Shown: positions 44,051-55,010, counted from the stretch's first letter. The stretch is 64,000 bases of DNA from Petaurus breviceps papuanus (GCA_028583685.1 JAMXIF010001119.1:557277-621276); one strand, 5' to 3'. Translations and numbers: made by a program. Notes: a model not told the origin generated them from the sequence alone.

Positions 44051-44587
44051 AAATCCCATAAATATGACTTATCCCCATCCATTTTGACCTTCTTTCCACC
44101 TTCCCCTCATAATTTCTCACTCCTCCTCTTTGGGGTCCAAGTATTTTAAAACAACTCACTGATTTGATGAAGAAGCTGGTGAAACAAAAATCAAATTAGC
44201 AACAAGGTACTGTTCTTTGAATGGAGACCATAATTATTTACTTGGCTTCTTACTCATCTATCTCTCTAACCTTTGAAGCTACTGCCACTAAACTACAATC
44301 TAAAGACTTACCCTTGTCTCATGCTGTAAAATCAATTATATCCTAAGGTAGGGAGAACATATAGACTATTATGTCTACTGTTGTTCTGTTTCAACGTTTG
44401 GTAGCCATTCCCTAGTAACTGGGTTCCTATCCTGTTCTGTGACTGATATCATCTGATGTACAGTGACAAACTACTTGCTTGGAATTTGACCATCTTTTAT
44501 AGATCAGTCATCTATTCCATCTCTACTTGCATAAACACCATGGATGTTGAACTAAGTCTAGACTTTTGGCTAATGGTATTTGTTTCT
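44051..44587. other. Unassigned
   Basis: About 540 bases; neither a gene nor a recognised repeat. Confidence 0.4.
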
Positions 44588-44589
44588 TT

Positions 44590-44819
44590 GGGCAACTAGG
44601 TGGCACAAGGGATAACATGATGGGTCTAGAGTCAGGAAGATTCATCTTCTTGAATTCAAATCTGGCCTCAGCCCTAGACAAGTCAGTTAACATGTTTGCC
44701 TCAGCTTCCTCATCTGCAAGATGAGCTGGAGAAGGAAATGGCAAACCACTTCATTATCTTTGCCAAGAAAACTCTAAATGGGGTCATGAAGAGTTAGACT
44801 GAAAATGACTGAACAACAA
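44590..44819 (+). mobile_element. RTE-tailed SINE
   Basis: GGGCAACTAGGTGGCACAAGG, GGAGAAGGAAATGGCAAACC, ATGGGGTCATGAAGAGTTAG and CTGAACAACAAA. A short deletion lies in the tRNA-like half. Confidence 0.9.
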
Positions 44820-44834
44820 AAAAATTGTGTCCTA

Positions 44835-45110
44835 CCTATTCTTTTTTAAAATTTTCTTTTAAATTTATGTAGTAAAATAAACATTTTCATAACAAAGTAC
44901 AATAAAAAGATGATTATACATGAAACTTCAAATCTACTATCAAATATACAACAAAATTATCATGTAAATTTCCTTTTTTCCTCCTCCATGGCTGTGTGTG
45001 CATGTGTAAAAAATATTCTATACATACTTCCATTTATCAGTTCTTTCTCTGGATGTAGATAGCATCTTTCTTCATATGTACTTTATAGTATTTTTTCTTT
45101 TCTCTATAGA
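44835..45110 (-). repeat. L1-related repeat, same family as 27050-27270
   Basis: AATAAACATTTTCATAACAAAG, ACATGAAACTTCAAATCTAC and TTATCATGTAAATTTCC are shared, in the same order, with 27050-27270. The right half (CTATACATACTTCCATTTATC) extends beyond that copy. Confidence 0.55.
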
Positions 45111-45749
45111 CTGATATCTTGATTTCAGATCTACTTTTGGGACTATCATCTCTGGGTGCCAAACCCTCAAAGAAAATCCCCATTGTTTTACTCTCTTAAT
45201 CTAATATCCATCCAGCTTTTGACTGATGCTGTGGGTCTGCCTAGCTCAAAGTCCCAGAAAACCCAAGTTTGGCCCTTCCCACTACCCACATCAACCCAAT
45301 CTATTAGAGGTCTAGTCCTGATCAAAATTATAAAATTGGTAAATGTCATCTATTTTCTCCTTTGCCATTCACTTCTGTTTTCTTCCATACTGCATGTGCC
45401 ATCTTTCCATTCCCTATTCCCTGGCACTTAATATCCTCTTCTCTCCTTCTTATTCTATATAAAATTTCCAACAAATTATCTGAAACCAATTAGTCATCTT
45501 GACTTCTGCCATTGTATTCTCCTATTAGGGATATTTGAAGTTTATCCCTTCACTCTGTGTCTCTTTAGATAACAGTAAGCACAGTAGACAGGGATGTTTT
45601 TCTTATGTAAAATATGGGAATGGAGATGTGGGGGTAGAGAAGGAGCATTTTTCTGACTTTCTGGAATCATAGTAAATACTATAGGTGAATGTGTCTTTTG
45701 CTTAAAATGTAAGGTTAGCTGCAGCTTTGCAATAGACAGTCATAGATAG
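45111..45749. other. Unassigned, pyrimidine-rich at 45350-45470
   Basis: Some L2-like phrases (ATTCCCTGGCACTTAATATC) but no convincing alignment by eye. Confidence 0.35.
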
Positions 45750-45950
45750 GCACTTGGAACTTGAAGGGATTTTAGAGAAAAAAACTAGATTAATCAACTT
45801 ATTTTACAGATGAGAGAACTGAAGCACAAAGATGTGAAATTAATTGCCATATATTCCACATCCAGTGACAGAGCTGGAATTTGAGCCAACTCATATCTTC
45901 TCATTCAGAGTTTATTTTTTTCCACTACACCATGATGTCTGTTGGACAAC
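45750..45950 (-). repeat. MIR/Ther-type SINE
   Basis: CTTGGAACTTGAAGGGATTTTAG, TTTTACAGATGAGAGAACTG, CAGTGACAGAGCTGGAATTTG and CCACTACACCATGATG. Confidence 0.75.
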
Positions 45951-46094
45951 ACCATACTGATTCTCGTGTTTTTTAAGGGAACAAATTGCACTTTATGAAA
46001 GAATAATTCTCAAAAGAAGAATTGTAAACTATTAATGACCATATAAAAATTTACTCTAAAACCCTAAAAATAAAAACAAATACATTAGAATAAT

Positions 46095-47229
46095 TACAAG
46101 TTTTACTTGACACCCAGCAAACAGGTAAAGACAACAAAAGACAAAAAACACTGAATGTTGGAGGGGCTGTAGAAAGACACTAATGCACCTCTGGCAAAGT
46201 TGTGAATTTGCTTAATCATTCTGGGAAACATTCCAGAATTATAAGAAAGTTATTAAGATACACAGACCCTTGGACTTTCCACTGTTAGGCATATACCCCA
46301 AAGAGGTAAAAAACAGAAAGGTTGCCAAATATCAATATATTTATAATAGTATTTCATTTTGCATCTGCTGTGCATGGCTTCAGCTCCACTGAAAAAGATT
46401 CCCCTTTTCCCCTTCCACATGCTGCTAACTCAAGCCTTGATTAACACCACCTTGCTCAGTCTCTTCTAGCCTCTGATTGGAGGGCAGAAGGCCAGACTCC
46501 TCCCAAAGCTTTCATTTACAGAGGGCAGAAACAGTACTCAGCTCACTTTATTTTGCATCTGTTGCCCTTCCTGGTTTCATCTCCAAAGAAACAAGATGAA
46601 CAAAGATGTCTCCATGCTGTGTACCCTCTGGTGTCTTGCACTCTTATCTCCCTCCTCCCAGCTTTCTTGCCTTATTTTGTGTTTTTCTCTCCCTTTAGAT
46701 TGTAAGCTCCTTAAGGGCAAGAACTGTTTCGATTTTTTATTAATTGTAGTGCTTGGTACATGGAAGGTACTTAATATTTATGGGATTGAATTAGATTAGT
46801 ACTTTCTGAGGTTGGAGAGAAATGGAAGCAAAGCAGGTACCCAATGATTTGAGAATGGCTAAGCAAATTTTGGTACATGAATGTAATGGCATAATTGTGA
46901 ACCATAAAAAAATAATGAATATGAAGATTCAGACAAGCATGGGACGGCTTACAGGAATCTATGCAGATAGAGGTAAAAAGGACCAGGAAAATAGTGTACA
47001 AAATGACAACATAAATGGAAAGAAAAAAAGATACCGAATTCTAAGTAATTACAATGAACAAAAATTGGCTTGAAAGAAGAGATGAAAAAATGCCTTCTTT
47101 CTCTTCTTTGTCGAAGTAGGCAACTATGGGTGTGAAAAATTGTATACACTATCAGATTCAGTTAATGTGTGGGGTGGTTTTGCTGCACAGATTTTTTTCC
47201 TCAATTTTTTAAAGGTATGGCTCACTAGG

Positions 47230-47235
<6 letters not shown>
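46095..47235 (+). repeat. L1 3' region, interrupted by a ~450-base insert
   Basis: Left part: GTTGGAGGGGCTGTAGAAAGAC, CTCTGGCAAAGTTGTGAATTTG, GGCATATACCCCAAAGAGG. Right part: TTGAGAATGGCTAAGCAAATTTTGG, GGACCAGGAAAATAGTG, CACTATCAGATTCAGTTAATG. The ORF2 C-terminal and 3' UTR order is kept, but no frame is open. The insert occupies 46345-46797, and a (TA)n run follows. Confidence 0.75.
46345..46797 (+). mobile_element. Unclassified insert with an L2/MIR-like tail inside the L1
   Basis: The 3' ~110 bases (TTAGATTGTAAGCTCCTTAAGGGC, GTGCTTGGTACATGGAAGGTAC) follow an L2-type terminus. The 5' ~340 bases are not L2. They include two related stretches about 200 bases apart: TTTTGCATCTGCTGTGC and TTTTGCATCTGTTGCCC. 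TAGTATTTC at the left and TAGTACTTTC at the right could be the target duplication. Confidence 0.5.
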
Positions 47236-47237
<2 letters not shown>

Positions 47238-47294
<57 letters not shown>

Positions 47295-47330
47295 TATATT
47301 TCCATATACATACATATATTTCCATATATG
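47238..47330. repeat. (TA)n then (CA)n microsatellite
   Basis: About 23 TA units followed by CACACA and TTTCCATATA echoes, at the tail of the L1. Confidence 0.95.
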
Positions 47331-47469
47331 TGGAAATGAAGGTGATGTAAAAGCAAAAAAAAGTCAATATTTTTCTTAAAAAAGAAAAAATTATTCTTGT
47401 GTTCATGTTATACATGAACTGGGGAGAGCAGGTGGGTAGAGAGTGGACAGGATATGGGTATGTAATGTT

Positions 47470-47725
47470 CTGCTGTTTAGTCATTTTCAGTGGCATCTGA
47501 TTCTTCATGACCCCATTTGGAGTTTTCTTGGCAAAGATACTGGAGTGGTTTGCCATTTCCTTCTCCAGCTCAACTTAGAGATGAGGAAAGTGAGGCAAAC
47601 AGGGTTAAGTGACTTGCCCACAGTCACACATCTAGTAAGTATCTGAGGCCAGATTTGAATTCAGGAAGATGAGTCTTCCTGACTCCAGACTGTGCACTCT
47701 ATCTAATGTGCCACCTAGCTGCCCA
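47470..47725 (-). mobile_element. RTE-tailed SINE, full length
   Basis: TGCTGTTTAGTCATTTTCAG, CATGACCCCATTTGGAG, CTGGAGTGGTTTGCCATTTCC, CAGTCACACATCTAGTAAG, ATGTGCCACCTAGCTGCCC. This is the best reference copy of the family here. Confidence 0.93.
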
Positions 47726-47727
47726 CA

Positions 47728-48359
47728 TGTAATGCACAGCTGTCAAGCAGTAAAGTCCTTCTTTTGTGTCTATGGGGAACGTCATTCATAAAATTAAAAA
47801 AAAAAACCTGTGCTTCTGAAATTTTAGTCATTATTTAATGGCTTGGCATATGCTGATTAAGGAATTTAACTCATCAGCATGGGGAGTATAGATCTGTAGA
47901 AGGCTGAGAAAAATGAACATGCATTGAATTTGAAAAAATTTAGCAGTTCCCTTGAGAAAAGTCAACTAATCCAATTTTAAAGTCTCACAAAATAGTTTAG
48001 AATTATACTCATTCACTCTGTAATGTGCTTTCCAGAATTAAGTAGGTATTCTCTCCTTGAGGGAATGCAGAATCTCCAATAAACATGGAAACACATCCTA
48101 AAAGCAAGACTGAGATTCAGGTGAGAGGTGTGCAGTGATGTTTACAATGATTCTGAAATCGATGGCCTTTGAGAAACAGCTTCCCAAGGCTGCCAAGTGC
48201 CAGCGTGAGAAGCAATGCCTCCGTCTCCTGCTTTCAAATAGGGCCTTAAAGGGAATTGGATAGATGATAGAAGAACACATTTGTCCACCTAGAAGTCCTC
48301 CTTGATTTGTTACTTATTGAATTAATATACTTTAGGTGCTAAGGATGGAAAAGTTATTT
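47728..48359. other. Single-copy block, candidate conserved non-coding DNA (47860-48280)
   Basis: No repeat recognised. 48130-48260 (GATGTTTACAATGATTC, AAATCGATGGCC, AAGGCTGCCAAGTGCCAGCG) is more GC-balanced than its surroundings and looks conserved in texture. No splice-bounded coding frame is apparent. Confidence 0.35.
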
Positions 48360-49015
48360 AGTGCTTGAAAACTGTCTATACTTATTGGCTTCATTCCCTG
48401 ACCACCTACTCTTTCCTCAATTCTTTACAGTACTGTCTCTGTCCTCAATACTCAAATGAAGATAATCTTTCCAAGACCATTAATGATCTCCTAGTTTCCA
48501 AATCAAGTGGGGCTAACCCTGATCTCTTTGTGAGTTTCTTGAGAACAGGAACTATATTTTGCCTTTCTTTGTAATCACAGTATTAAACACTGTACCTGTC
48601 ATATGTACTGGACATCATTTGCCATTGAGCTTTTGGTGTGATTTCTTCTCTTTTGGCTTCTTGGCTATCTCCTGGATCTCATTCTTCTTTTCTAATTCTT
48701 TCTTTGCTTCCTCTTGTGATAGACTTTCATCCTCTTCCCATTCCCTTAAGATGGGTAATGCCTAAGGTTCTAGCCCTAACCCCCTCTCCCCTTTTTAATG
48801 AATGAATAAATAACCTCTCCTGGCAATCTCACTCACTCTCCATGGTTTCAACTATCATCTCTAAGCAGATGATTCACAAGTCTTTATTTATGGCTTTGGC
48901 CTTTCCCCTAAATACCAGGTTTGGATCCTCAGCTGCCTAGAGGACATCTCTACCTGGATTCATGAGCAGTACCTGAAATGTAACATGTCATAATATAAGT
49001 TTATTACAGGATCAT
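48360..49015 (+). repeat. L2 reverse-transcriptase region fragment with a nested L2 3' piece
   Basis: The translation TINDLLVSKSSGANPDLF recalls the L2 RT stretch TNDLLIAKSNG. A 60-base L2 terminus-like piece (GAACAGGAACTATATTTTGCC) breaks it at 48544-48607. CTATCATCTCTAAGCAGATGATTC and CTCAGCTGCCTAGAGGACATC continue the L2 ORF order. Inactive. Confidence 0.8.
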
Positions 49016-49019
49016 TGGA

Positions 49020-49200
49020 TACTAGATTAAGAGTTACAAGGAAACTTCAGGGCCATCTGGCTCACCCTTATTTTACAGATGAGGAACTGAATCACAGAGG
49101 AGTTAAGTAATTTGTTCAAAGTCACATATGAAACAGGGCCAGGATTTGAACAAAGACCCTTTCTCTACAAACCCAAAACTCTTTCCACATTGCCTCTAAA
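49020..49200 (-). repeat. MIR/Ther-type SINE
   Basis: CTTATTTTACAGATGAGGAAC, GTTAAGTAATTTGTTCAAAGTC and GGCCAGGATTTGAAC. Confidence 0.8.
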
Positions 49201-49214
49201 TGCATTAATACCTT

Positions 49215-49825
49215 TTCCACTAAACCTATTCATATTTCTGACTTTATAATCTATATCAGTGGTACTTGGTTCCACAAACATTCCTCCCCCTTTGACAGTA
49301 TGAAACCTTTTCTTCCTTCAAGTCACAACTCAGGTACCATTTCCTCTATGAAGCTTTTTCTGACCTCCTTACCCTCAAATTATTAGTTCTGTCTCCCCTT
49401 AATTTTGTATCACATATGTTTGAGTACATAATCTATCCTCCAAGTAGAATGTATATTTCTCAGATGGTCTTGGTACTGTGTTCACTGGACCTGGGAGTCA
49501 GGAAAACTTGCGATGAAATTCCATCTCTGACCCTGGCTATCTGTATAACCATAAGCAAGTCACAACTTTCCTGAATCTCAGTTTTCTCCTCTTTCAAATA
49601 GGGATAAAAATATCTGTAGTACCTAGCTCATAATAGGACATTGATGAATTCTCTCATCATTGTTGTAAGGCTCAAATCAGATAATGTACATGAAGTAGTA
49701 TGCAAACTTTAAGCTGTTATATAGAGGCATACATGTTATTTATGAACATATATGCTATATATAAATACATAAAGGCACAGTACCTTGCACATAGTAGGAG
49801 CTCAATGCATGTTTGCTCAGTTAAA
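49215..49825 (+). repeat. L2 3' region interrupted by a MIR
   Basis: 49215-49470: CTTCAAGTCACAACTCAGG, CTCTATGAAGCTTTTTCTGACC. 49475-49720: MIR (CTGGACCTGGGAGTCAGG, CATAAGCAAGTCACAAC). 49780-49825: L2 terminus (ACCTTGCACATAGTAGGAGC). Confidence 0.75.
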
Positions 49826-49839
49826 TTAGCATTATCTTT

Positions 49840-50510
49840 AACTAGGTATTAGAGGAGAGGGAATCTATTACCAAGTTATGCAACTCCATCTGTGATTCAC
49901 TGAGGAAGGATTGAATAAGTTAACATATATAAATGTGATAGGGTTCTACTGTGCTGTAAGTAATGATGAAAGGGATCATTTCTCTGAAACAGGAAGACTT
50001 GGATGAATTAGTGCTGAATAAAATGGGCAGAACACAGAGAAGTCTTCACAATAACAGCGATATTGTAAAGACAAACAACTTGGAAGGACTTGGGCACTCT
50101 GATCAAGACAATGCCAAACCACAATTCTAGAGGGCTTACTATTAAACAGGTTTCCCACTTCCTGATAGGAAGGTGATGAATTCGGAGTTTGGATTGAGAC
50201 ATATACAAACACACATACACACATGTGTGTATGCATATGTCTCTCTCATATATATTCACACATAAACATGTATCTCATGTATACATCTATATACACAACA
50301 TTATTTCTCTCATGTATTCACACACAAACATATATGTCTCTCCCATGTGTGTATGTATATATAGCTAGTCATAAAGAGATGCCAATTCAGTAATTTTACT
50401 TAACTATACATGTTTATAAGGGGAGTTTCGTTTTTATTTCTTTCTCAATGAAAGGGAGGATGAGTGGGAGAGAAGGTATATCTTCATTTTAAAAAATTAT
50501 TTTAAAAACC
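49840..50510 (+). repeat. L1 3' end with a TG/TA microsatellite
   Basis: GTGATAGGGTTCTACTGTGC, AGTGCTGAATAAAATGGGCAG, CACAATAACAGCGATATTG, then CTCAATGAAAGGGAGGATG and an A-rich end. A CACACA/TATATG tract is at 50205-50365. Confidence 0.75.
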
Positions 50511-50514
50511 TCTC

Positions 50515-51060
50515 CCACCATTCCCCTGTGCTCTATTTCAACTGCTACAAGCCTAGGATAGGCTTTCATTTCCATCCCCCTAGACTAATAGCCTTTTTTA
50601 CCTTTAGTCTCTCTCCCTGCCTCAATCCATCTTTCATACCATTGCCAGATTTGTCTTTCTAATGTATTGATCTCATCAAGTCACTCTCCCAAACCCACCA
50701 ACTGTTTTCCATTGCCTATTAAATAAAGGTCACACTTTTCCAGGCTTATCTTCTGCTATTCACATCTACCTTTTCAACTCTTTAGCTAAACTAGACTGAC
50801 TGCTTGCTGCCCCCCTTTATAAAATAGCCCATACTCCCACACCTTAATACACAGAATGACCTCCCACTGTCCTTCCTTCAGCGTCTTGAGTTTTTACTAA
50901 TTCTTTAAAAACTCTGTCAATTGCTAGCTCCTCCAGGAATACTTCACGGTTCCTTTTCACCTTATCTTCCAAGTTTGAGATGCTATTTCCCCAGTTTGAC
51001 CTCATATATTGTTTCCTTTCCCCCTTTCAAGTTTTGGTATCTGCCTACCTAGGGCCCACA
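50515..51060 (+). repeat. L2 3' fragment
   Basis: CATCAAGTCACTCTCCCAAAC, CATTGCCTATTAAATAAAGGTC, CAGAATGACCTCCCACTG, CTCCTCCAGGAATACTTC follow the L2 3' third in order. Confidence 0.8.
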
Positions 51061-51120
51061 CTTTTTAATTCCCTTGGGCCCTTGGATGAGTAGAAACAAG
51101 GCTGGCCTTGGAACCACATT

Positions 51121-51165
51121 ATGTATGTATGCACGCATGTGTGTATATATGTATGTATGTATAAT
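51121..51165. repeat. (TATG)n microsatellite
   Basis: ATGTATGTATGCACGCATG and TATGTATGTATG. Confidence 0.9.
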
Positions 51166-51328
51166 ACTGATAGATTTTCCTCTAGTGGAGGTGGGAAGCA
51201 TTTTGTACTGATGGATTTAGATGACCACATCAGGGGTGCTGAGGTAGCATTAACAATGACTGGCTGTAATGTAATATCAAGCAAAGGCAACTTCCCAGGT
51301 TCAAAATACCAGCATAGGTGCTCTCTAT

Positions 51329-51334
51329 TTTATT
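51329..51334 (-). terminator. Polyadenylation signal of the solo LTR
   Basis: AATAAA in LTR sense, placed before a ~60-base R/U5-like end. Confidence 0.7.
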
Positions 51335-51850
51335 CAGTGACAAACCAAGAACAGAGAAGATCAAAACATGACATCATTCCAAATACAGCATTTACTAAGC
51401 GTGATTAAATAATCTCCAAGGACTACCCCACCCCAGGACCTTCCAATCATTCAATCAATTACAAAGTCTCTGTTCTAAATACTTCTCCACCCCTAGGCTA
51501 TACCTTAATTAAGTCCACCACAAAGCCCCTCTTCTCAAATGGAGATTAGTTTCCAAACATAAGGTCAAAAGTTCCCCACCCCTGGATCACAATTGAATCT
51601 ACCCCAGAGTTACATCAAGTTTAAACACAGCACTTAATACCCAAATGGAGGTCTTTTCTTCATCTTGACACGAGGCAAGTTCTCAGCAATCTTAGTTCCT
51701 GGGGAGACAAGGCTTAGCAAGGCCATAAGATACATTGCCAGTCCCTTCATGAATTTATCCTCTGTCTGTAGAACAGTCCTAGAACCCCTGAACACATTAG
51801 CAAAGCCCTCTCCCAGGATTTCTGTAAACATCCAACAAGAAAATCCTTCT

Positions 51851-52096
51851 TCAGGGCTTCCGAACCAACAGAAAGGTTCCCAGACCCCTGCAACAACAGC
51901 ACTGCCCTTCACCAGTGGACAGTATTCACTCTGTCTGCAGGACAGTCTCCAGACCCCTGCAACAACAGTACTGTCCCTCATCAGTGGACAGTATTCACTC
52001 TCTGTCTGCAGGACAGTCTCAGGGCTTCTTAACCAAATGCCAGGTTCCAGGACTTCTTCAACAGGACAGTCTTTCACCAGTGGACAAATCTGGCAA
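51851..52096. repeat. Minisatellite inside the LTR, about three units of ~70-75 bases
   Basis: Units at 51881-51949 and 51950-52020 share CAGACCCCTGCAACAACAG, CAGTGGACAGTATTCACT and CTGTCTGCAGGACAGTCTC. A third, more diverged unit is at 52021-52096 (CTTCAACAGGACAG, CACCAGTGGACAAATC). Confidence 0.88.
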
Positions 52097-52441
52097 AATA
52101 ACATCAAAACAGACAGACAAAGTACCAGCAAAACAGCCATGTCTCCTCAGTCCTTGGCAGCTCAGGGGGGCAGGTCTCAAAAGTCCAGGGCAATTCAAAG
52201 CGGCCACCAGCAATTCTCTTAGTCTCTCTCTCTCCACGAGGTGCTGCTTCCAAAAAAATCTTCCGCCTCTCTCGTGTCTCTCCAAATCTACATCACCAGC
52301 TCCTCCCAGTTCAGGACTTTCTTTTCACATCAACAAGCCCATCCCACAGGTGGGATTAACAAACTCTGGGTTTTAACACAATCAATTTGAAAACCAAGCC
52401 AATACAGGGGAATCTTTAATTGCCATTACTATCACACTGGC

Positions 52442-54080
52442 CCAGGTGTCCTCTAAACATCCTCCAAGCTCTATGACCCTGGTGTCAATCTTTATGTTTG
52501 GTGGGAAGTTCATGATATCATTGAGTCACACAAGAGATAGGAAACACCAGACTCTGAGAGTATCTGGAGATCAAGAAGCAGTTTCAAGTATTTGGGCAGC
52601 CACTATCATTTGGGCAAGATGTCAAGGCAAGAAGCATATATTAAACACTTACTATGTTCCAGGCACTGTGAATGCAAACTCAAACAGAAAGAAAGACAGT
52701 TCCTGCCCTCAAGGAGCTTATATTCTAATGGTGGAAGACAGCACATAAAATGGATCTGAAAAGGGTAGGGGGAAATGAAGGTATCTATCTACTATGGGGC
52801 ATTGTAGAGAAAATCCAGGAGAGCCCAAAGTGCATCCTTGAGAGGAATGAACATATGGTTCATGTCATCCTCCTTCTTAAACTGGAATTTCTGGGAGGAA
52901 CCAGTTAATCAGAAGGAGATCAGGGACAGAGGATACTTCTGAAGGATGAAGTCCAATAGTAGAGTAAGCGGGAACTTGTGTGTGCTAGGAACTGAACCTT
53001 GAAGGACATAATTAGAAAGGTACACTACTCAGTGGGGGCAAATTGAGGTCAAATGCTGCCATGTGTGTTGGTAACAATTTGAAGACTGTTGGTAAAAGTC
53101 TTCAGCTTCTTTCCCTTCAAATTGATAAGTGGTCAGAAGATGGTGCGATGGGAGGAACTTACAGTGATTCCCTAGGACTAGGCCCTGAAAGAATGAAAGG
53201 AGAAAATCCACTTCAGAATATGGTTTGGCACTAGAAAATCATCTTCTGCAAAACAACAGAGCTGGTGCTTAGAAAGGATTATGTCTGGTGGAATTCTTGA
53301 GACACATAATGTAAGTATTTGGAGGGAGAGTGGTTTATGTATCATTGGCCTGGACATATACCATGCTGGCGGTCCTCTATGTAGACATATGGTCTGCCCA
53401 AGTACTATAACTCTCACACTATGGGAAAGCTAAATGATTAACTTCTTCCAGCATAGTTCATGGTAATTCATATGCCAGAGCTCAATGTGCGTGAAGCCTA
53501 TAGACTGGTGGGTGGGTTTTCTGTTACTGGCACTGTTGGCCAGGGAACTTTAGGTTGGGGATTATATGCTAATGCCTCAGTTTTTTTTTTTTTCTATAGC
53601 TGACCAAATGGTAAAAGAATAATTGCAATCCTGAGACTTGTTGTTGGCAAAGTAAATGATAGTTGTATTCCTAGGTGTGAAGGCATCTTAAATACTCACA
53701 TCTAGCAGAAAAAGTATCTGCAGGTTGCCCAATTATCACCTGTGGTGGGAAAATTTCCATGGAGAACACTCTCATTTCTGGATTAAATGAGGAGTTGTAA
53801 CGCAATTAGAAGGCACAAGTGAATGGAGAGAGAGCTAGGTATATGTCCTTGTGGATTTGCTTTTGGAAATCAGTGCCTTGGAGGACAACTCAGTGGAGCC
53901 ACCGCTGAACCTAAGTGCTGACTTAGTTTCCATGGCAATGAGCTAATTGACAGCATAAGTCATTATACTAAATTGTAGGAGTGTTGTGGCAGTCAAGGCA
54001 TTAAACTGGCTTGAGCAATTGGACATAAGGGAAAGGACCTGAAAGGGATAAAAGGATATGAAATGTCCTAAAATGGTCAA
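52442..54080. other. Mostly single-copy DNA; L2 fragment (-) at 52635-52765; X-box-like site
   Basis: 52635-52765 is a reversed L2 terminus (ATTAAACACTTACTATGTTCC, CCTGCCCTCAAGGAGCTTATATTC). The rest is unassigned. 53860-53980 includes GTTTCCATGGCAAT (53926-53939), an RFX X-box-like palindrome, and looks single-copy. A T-run is at 53581-53593. No gene. Confidence 0.4.
53926..53939. promoter_or_regulatory. RFX X-box-like palindrome
   Basis: GTTTCCATGGCAAT against the consensus GTTGCCATGGCAAC (12 of 14). Occupancy unknown. Confidence 0.3.
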
Positions 54081-54084
54081 ATTA

Positions 54085-54232
54085 AAATAAAATTGGGGTC
54101 CATCTGTAGGTTGCTATATATTAACAGTTTTCAAATATAATCCACATTTTATAGTATTTTTATTGGTTTTGTTAATTTTTCCAAATTACATTTTAAAATG
54201 GTTCTGCCTGTAGACTCAGAGTTTGACACCAA
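54085..54232 (-). mobile_element. hAT-like non-autonomous element fragment
   Basis: It ends GACTCAGAGTTTGACACC after an AT-rich body (TTAATTTTTCCAAATTACATTTTAA), the reverse arrangement of 18427-18570. Confidence 0.4.
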
Positions 54233-54439
54233 GGTGTGAGAAGTGTTGCTTGGTAGGGAATATACCAACAATTTAGGGATTGTTGGGTGTCTGGGACTTT
54301 GTCAAAAATATAGTAGTAAATACAAAAATATAGTAGTAAATAGACTCAAGAGAGAAATAGAAAGGGGCTCCTGAAGGAGGTGAATTAGCTACAAAGAGCA
54401 CTGTGTGGGAGACAGCTTGCTATAGAGGAAAGAGAGTAC

Positions 54440-55010
54440 ATTTGAAGTCAGGATTCAAATCCTGCTTGAGGTACTGGTCTATCCTTAGTCAAGTCACTTA
54501 AGGTCTACATGTTAACATTTGCCCTTCATAAAATGAGGAGGTTGGACCAACACAATGTCCCTAGAACAAAGATCTAGAGTTGGAAATGACCTCTAGGTCC
54601 TCTAGTCCTAAATCCTCATTAAAAAAGAAAATGCCTACTATATGCTAGACATTGCGCTAAGTGTTGGGGATATGAAGAGGCAAAAGATAGTCTCAGCCCT
54701 CAAGGAGCAGGGACTCAATCCACTGCGGGGAGAACAATAATAAATAAGCATTTGTGAAATGCCATCCAAATGCAGGAGGCAGCCAGGTGGTGCAATGGAT
54801 AGAGTTCGACCTGGAATCAGGAAGACCTGAGTTCAAGTTTGACCTCAGACGGCAAGTCACTTAACCCTGTTTGCCTCATTTTCCTCATCTGTAAAATGAG
54901 GTGGAGAAGGAAATGGCAAATAATTCCATCATCTTTGCCAAGAAAACCTCAAATGGGTAACTGAACAATAAAATCTATATGCAGGGTGCTTTGCTGGGTG
55001 CTAGAAAGGT
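54440..55010. repeat. MIR (+), L2 3' end (-) split by an RTE-tailed SINE
   Basis: 54440-54620: MIR/Ther (CCTTAGTCAAGTCACTTAAGG). 54625-54775: reversed L2 (CGCTAAGTGTTGGGGATATG, CAGCCCTCAAGGAGCAG). After the SINE the L2 pattern resumes (GCAGGGTGCTTTGCTGGGTGC). Confidence 0.75.
54777..54970 (+). mobile_element. RTE-tailed SINE
   Basis: GGCAGCCAGGTGGTGCAATGG, CTGGAATCAGGAAGACCTGAG, GGAGAAGGAAATGGCAAATAATTCC and TAACTGAACAATAAA. It lacks part of the middle. AAATGCAGG and ATATGCAGG at its sides suggest a target duplication. Confidence 0.88.

Larger units (their letters stand above)
51265..52436 (-). mobile_element. Complete solo LTR of an endogenous retrovirus (1172 bp)
   Basis: Read on the minus strand it begins TGTGATAGTAATGGC and ends ATATTACATTACA, the standard TG...CA. 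The 5-bp target duplication CTGGC stands at 51260-51264 and 52437-52441. AATAAA (51329-51334 reversed) lies about 65 bases before the end. Three GGGGTGG boxes lie upstream of it. A minisatellite occupies the middle. No internal viral sequence flanks it, so it is a solo LTR left by recombination. Its sharp ends suggest a fairly recent fossil. 5-bp duplications occur in several ERV classes, so I do not name one. A ~168-codon open stretch inside it (51634-52140, minus) is probably chance. Confidence 0.85.
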
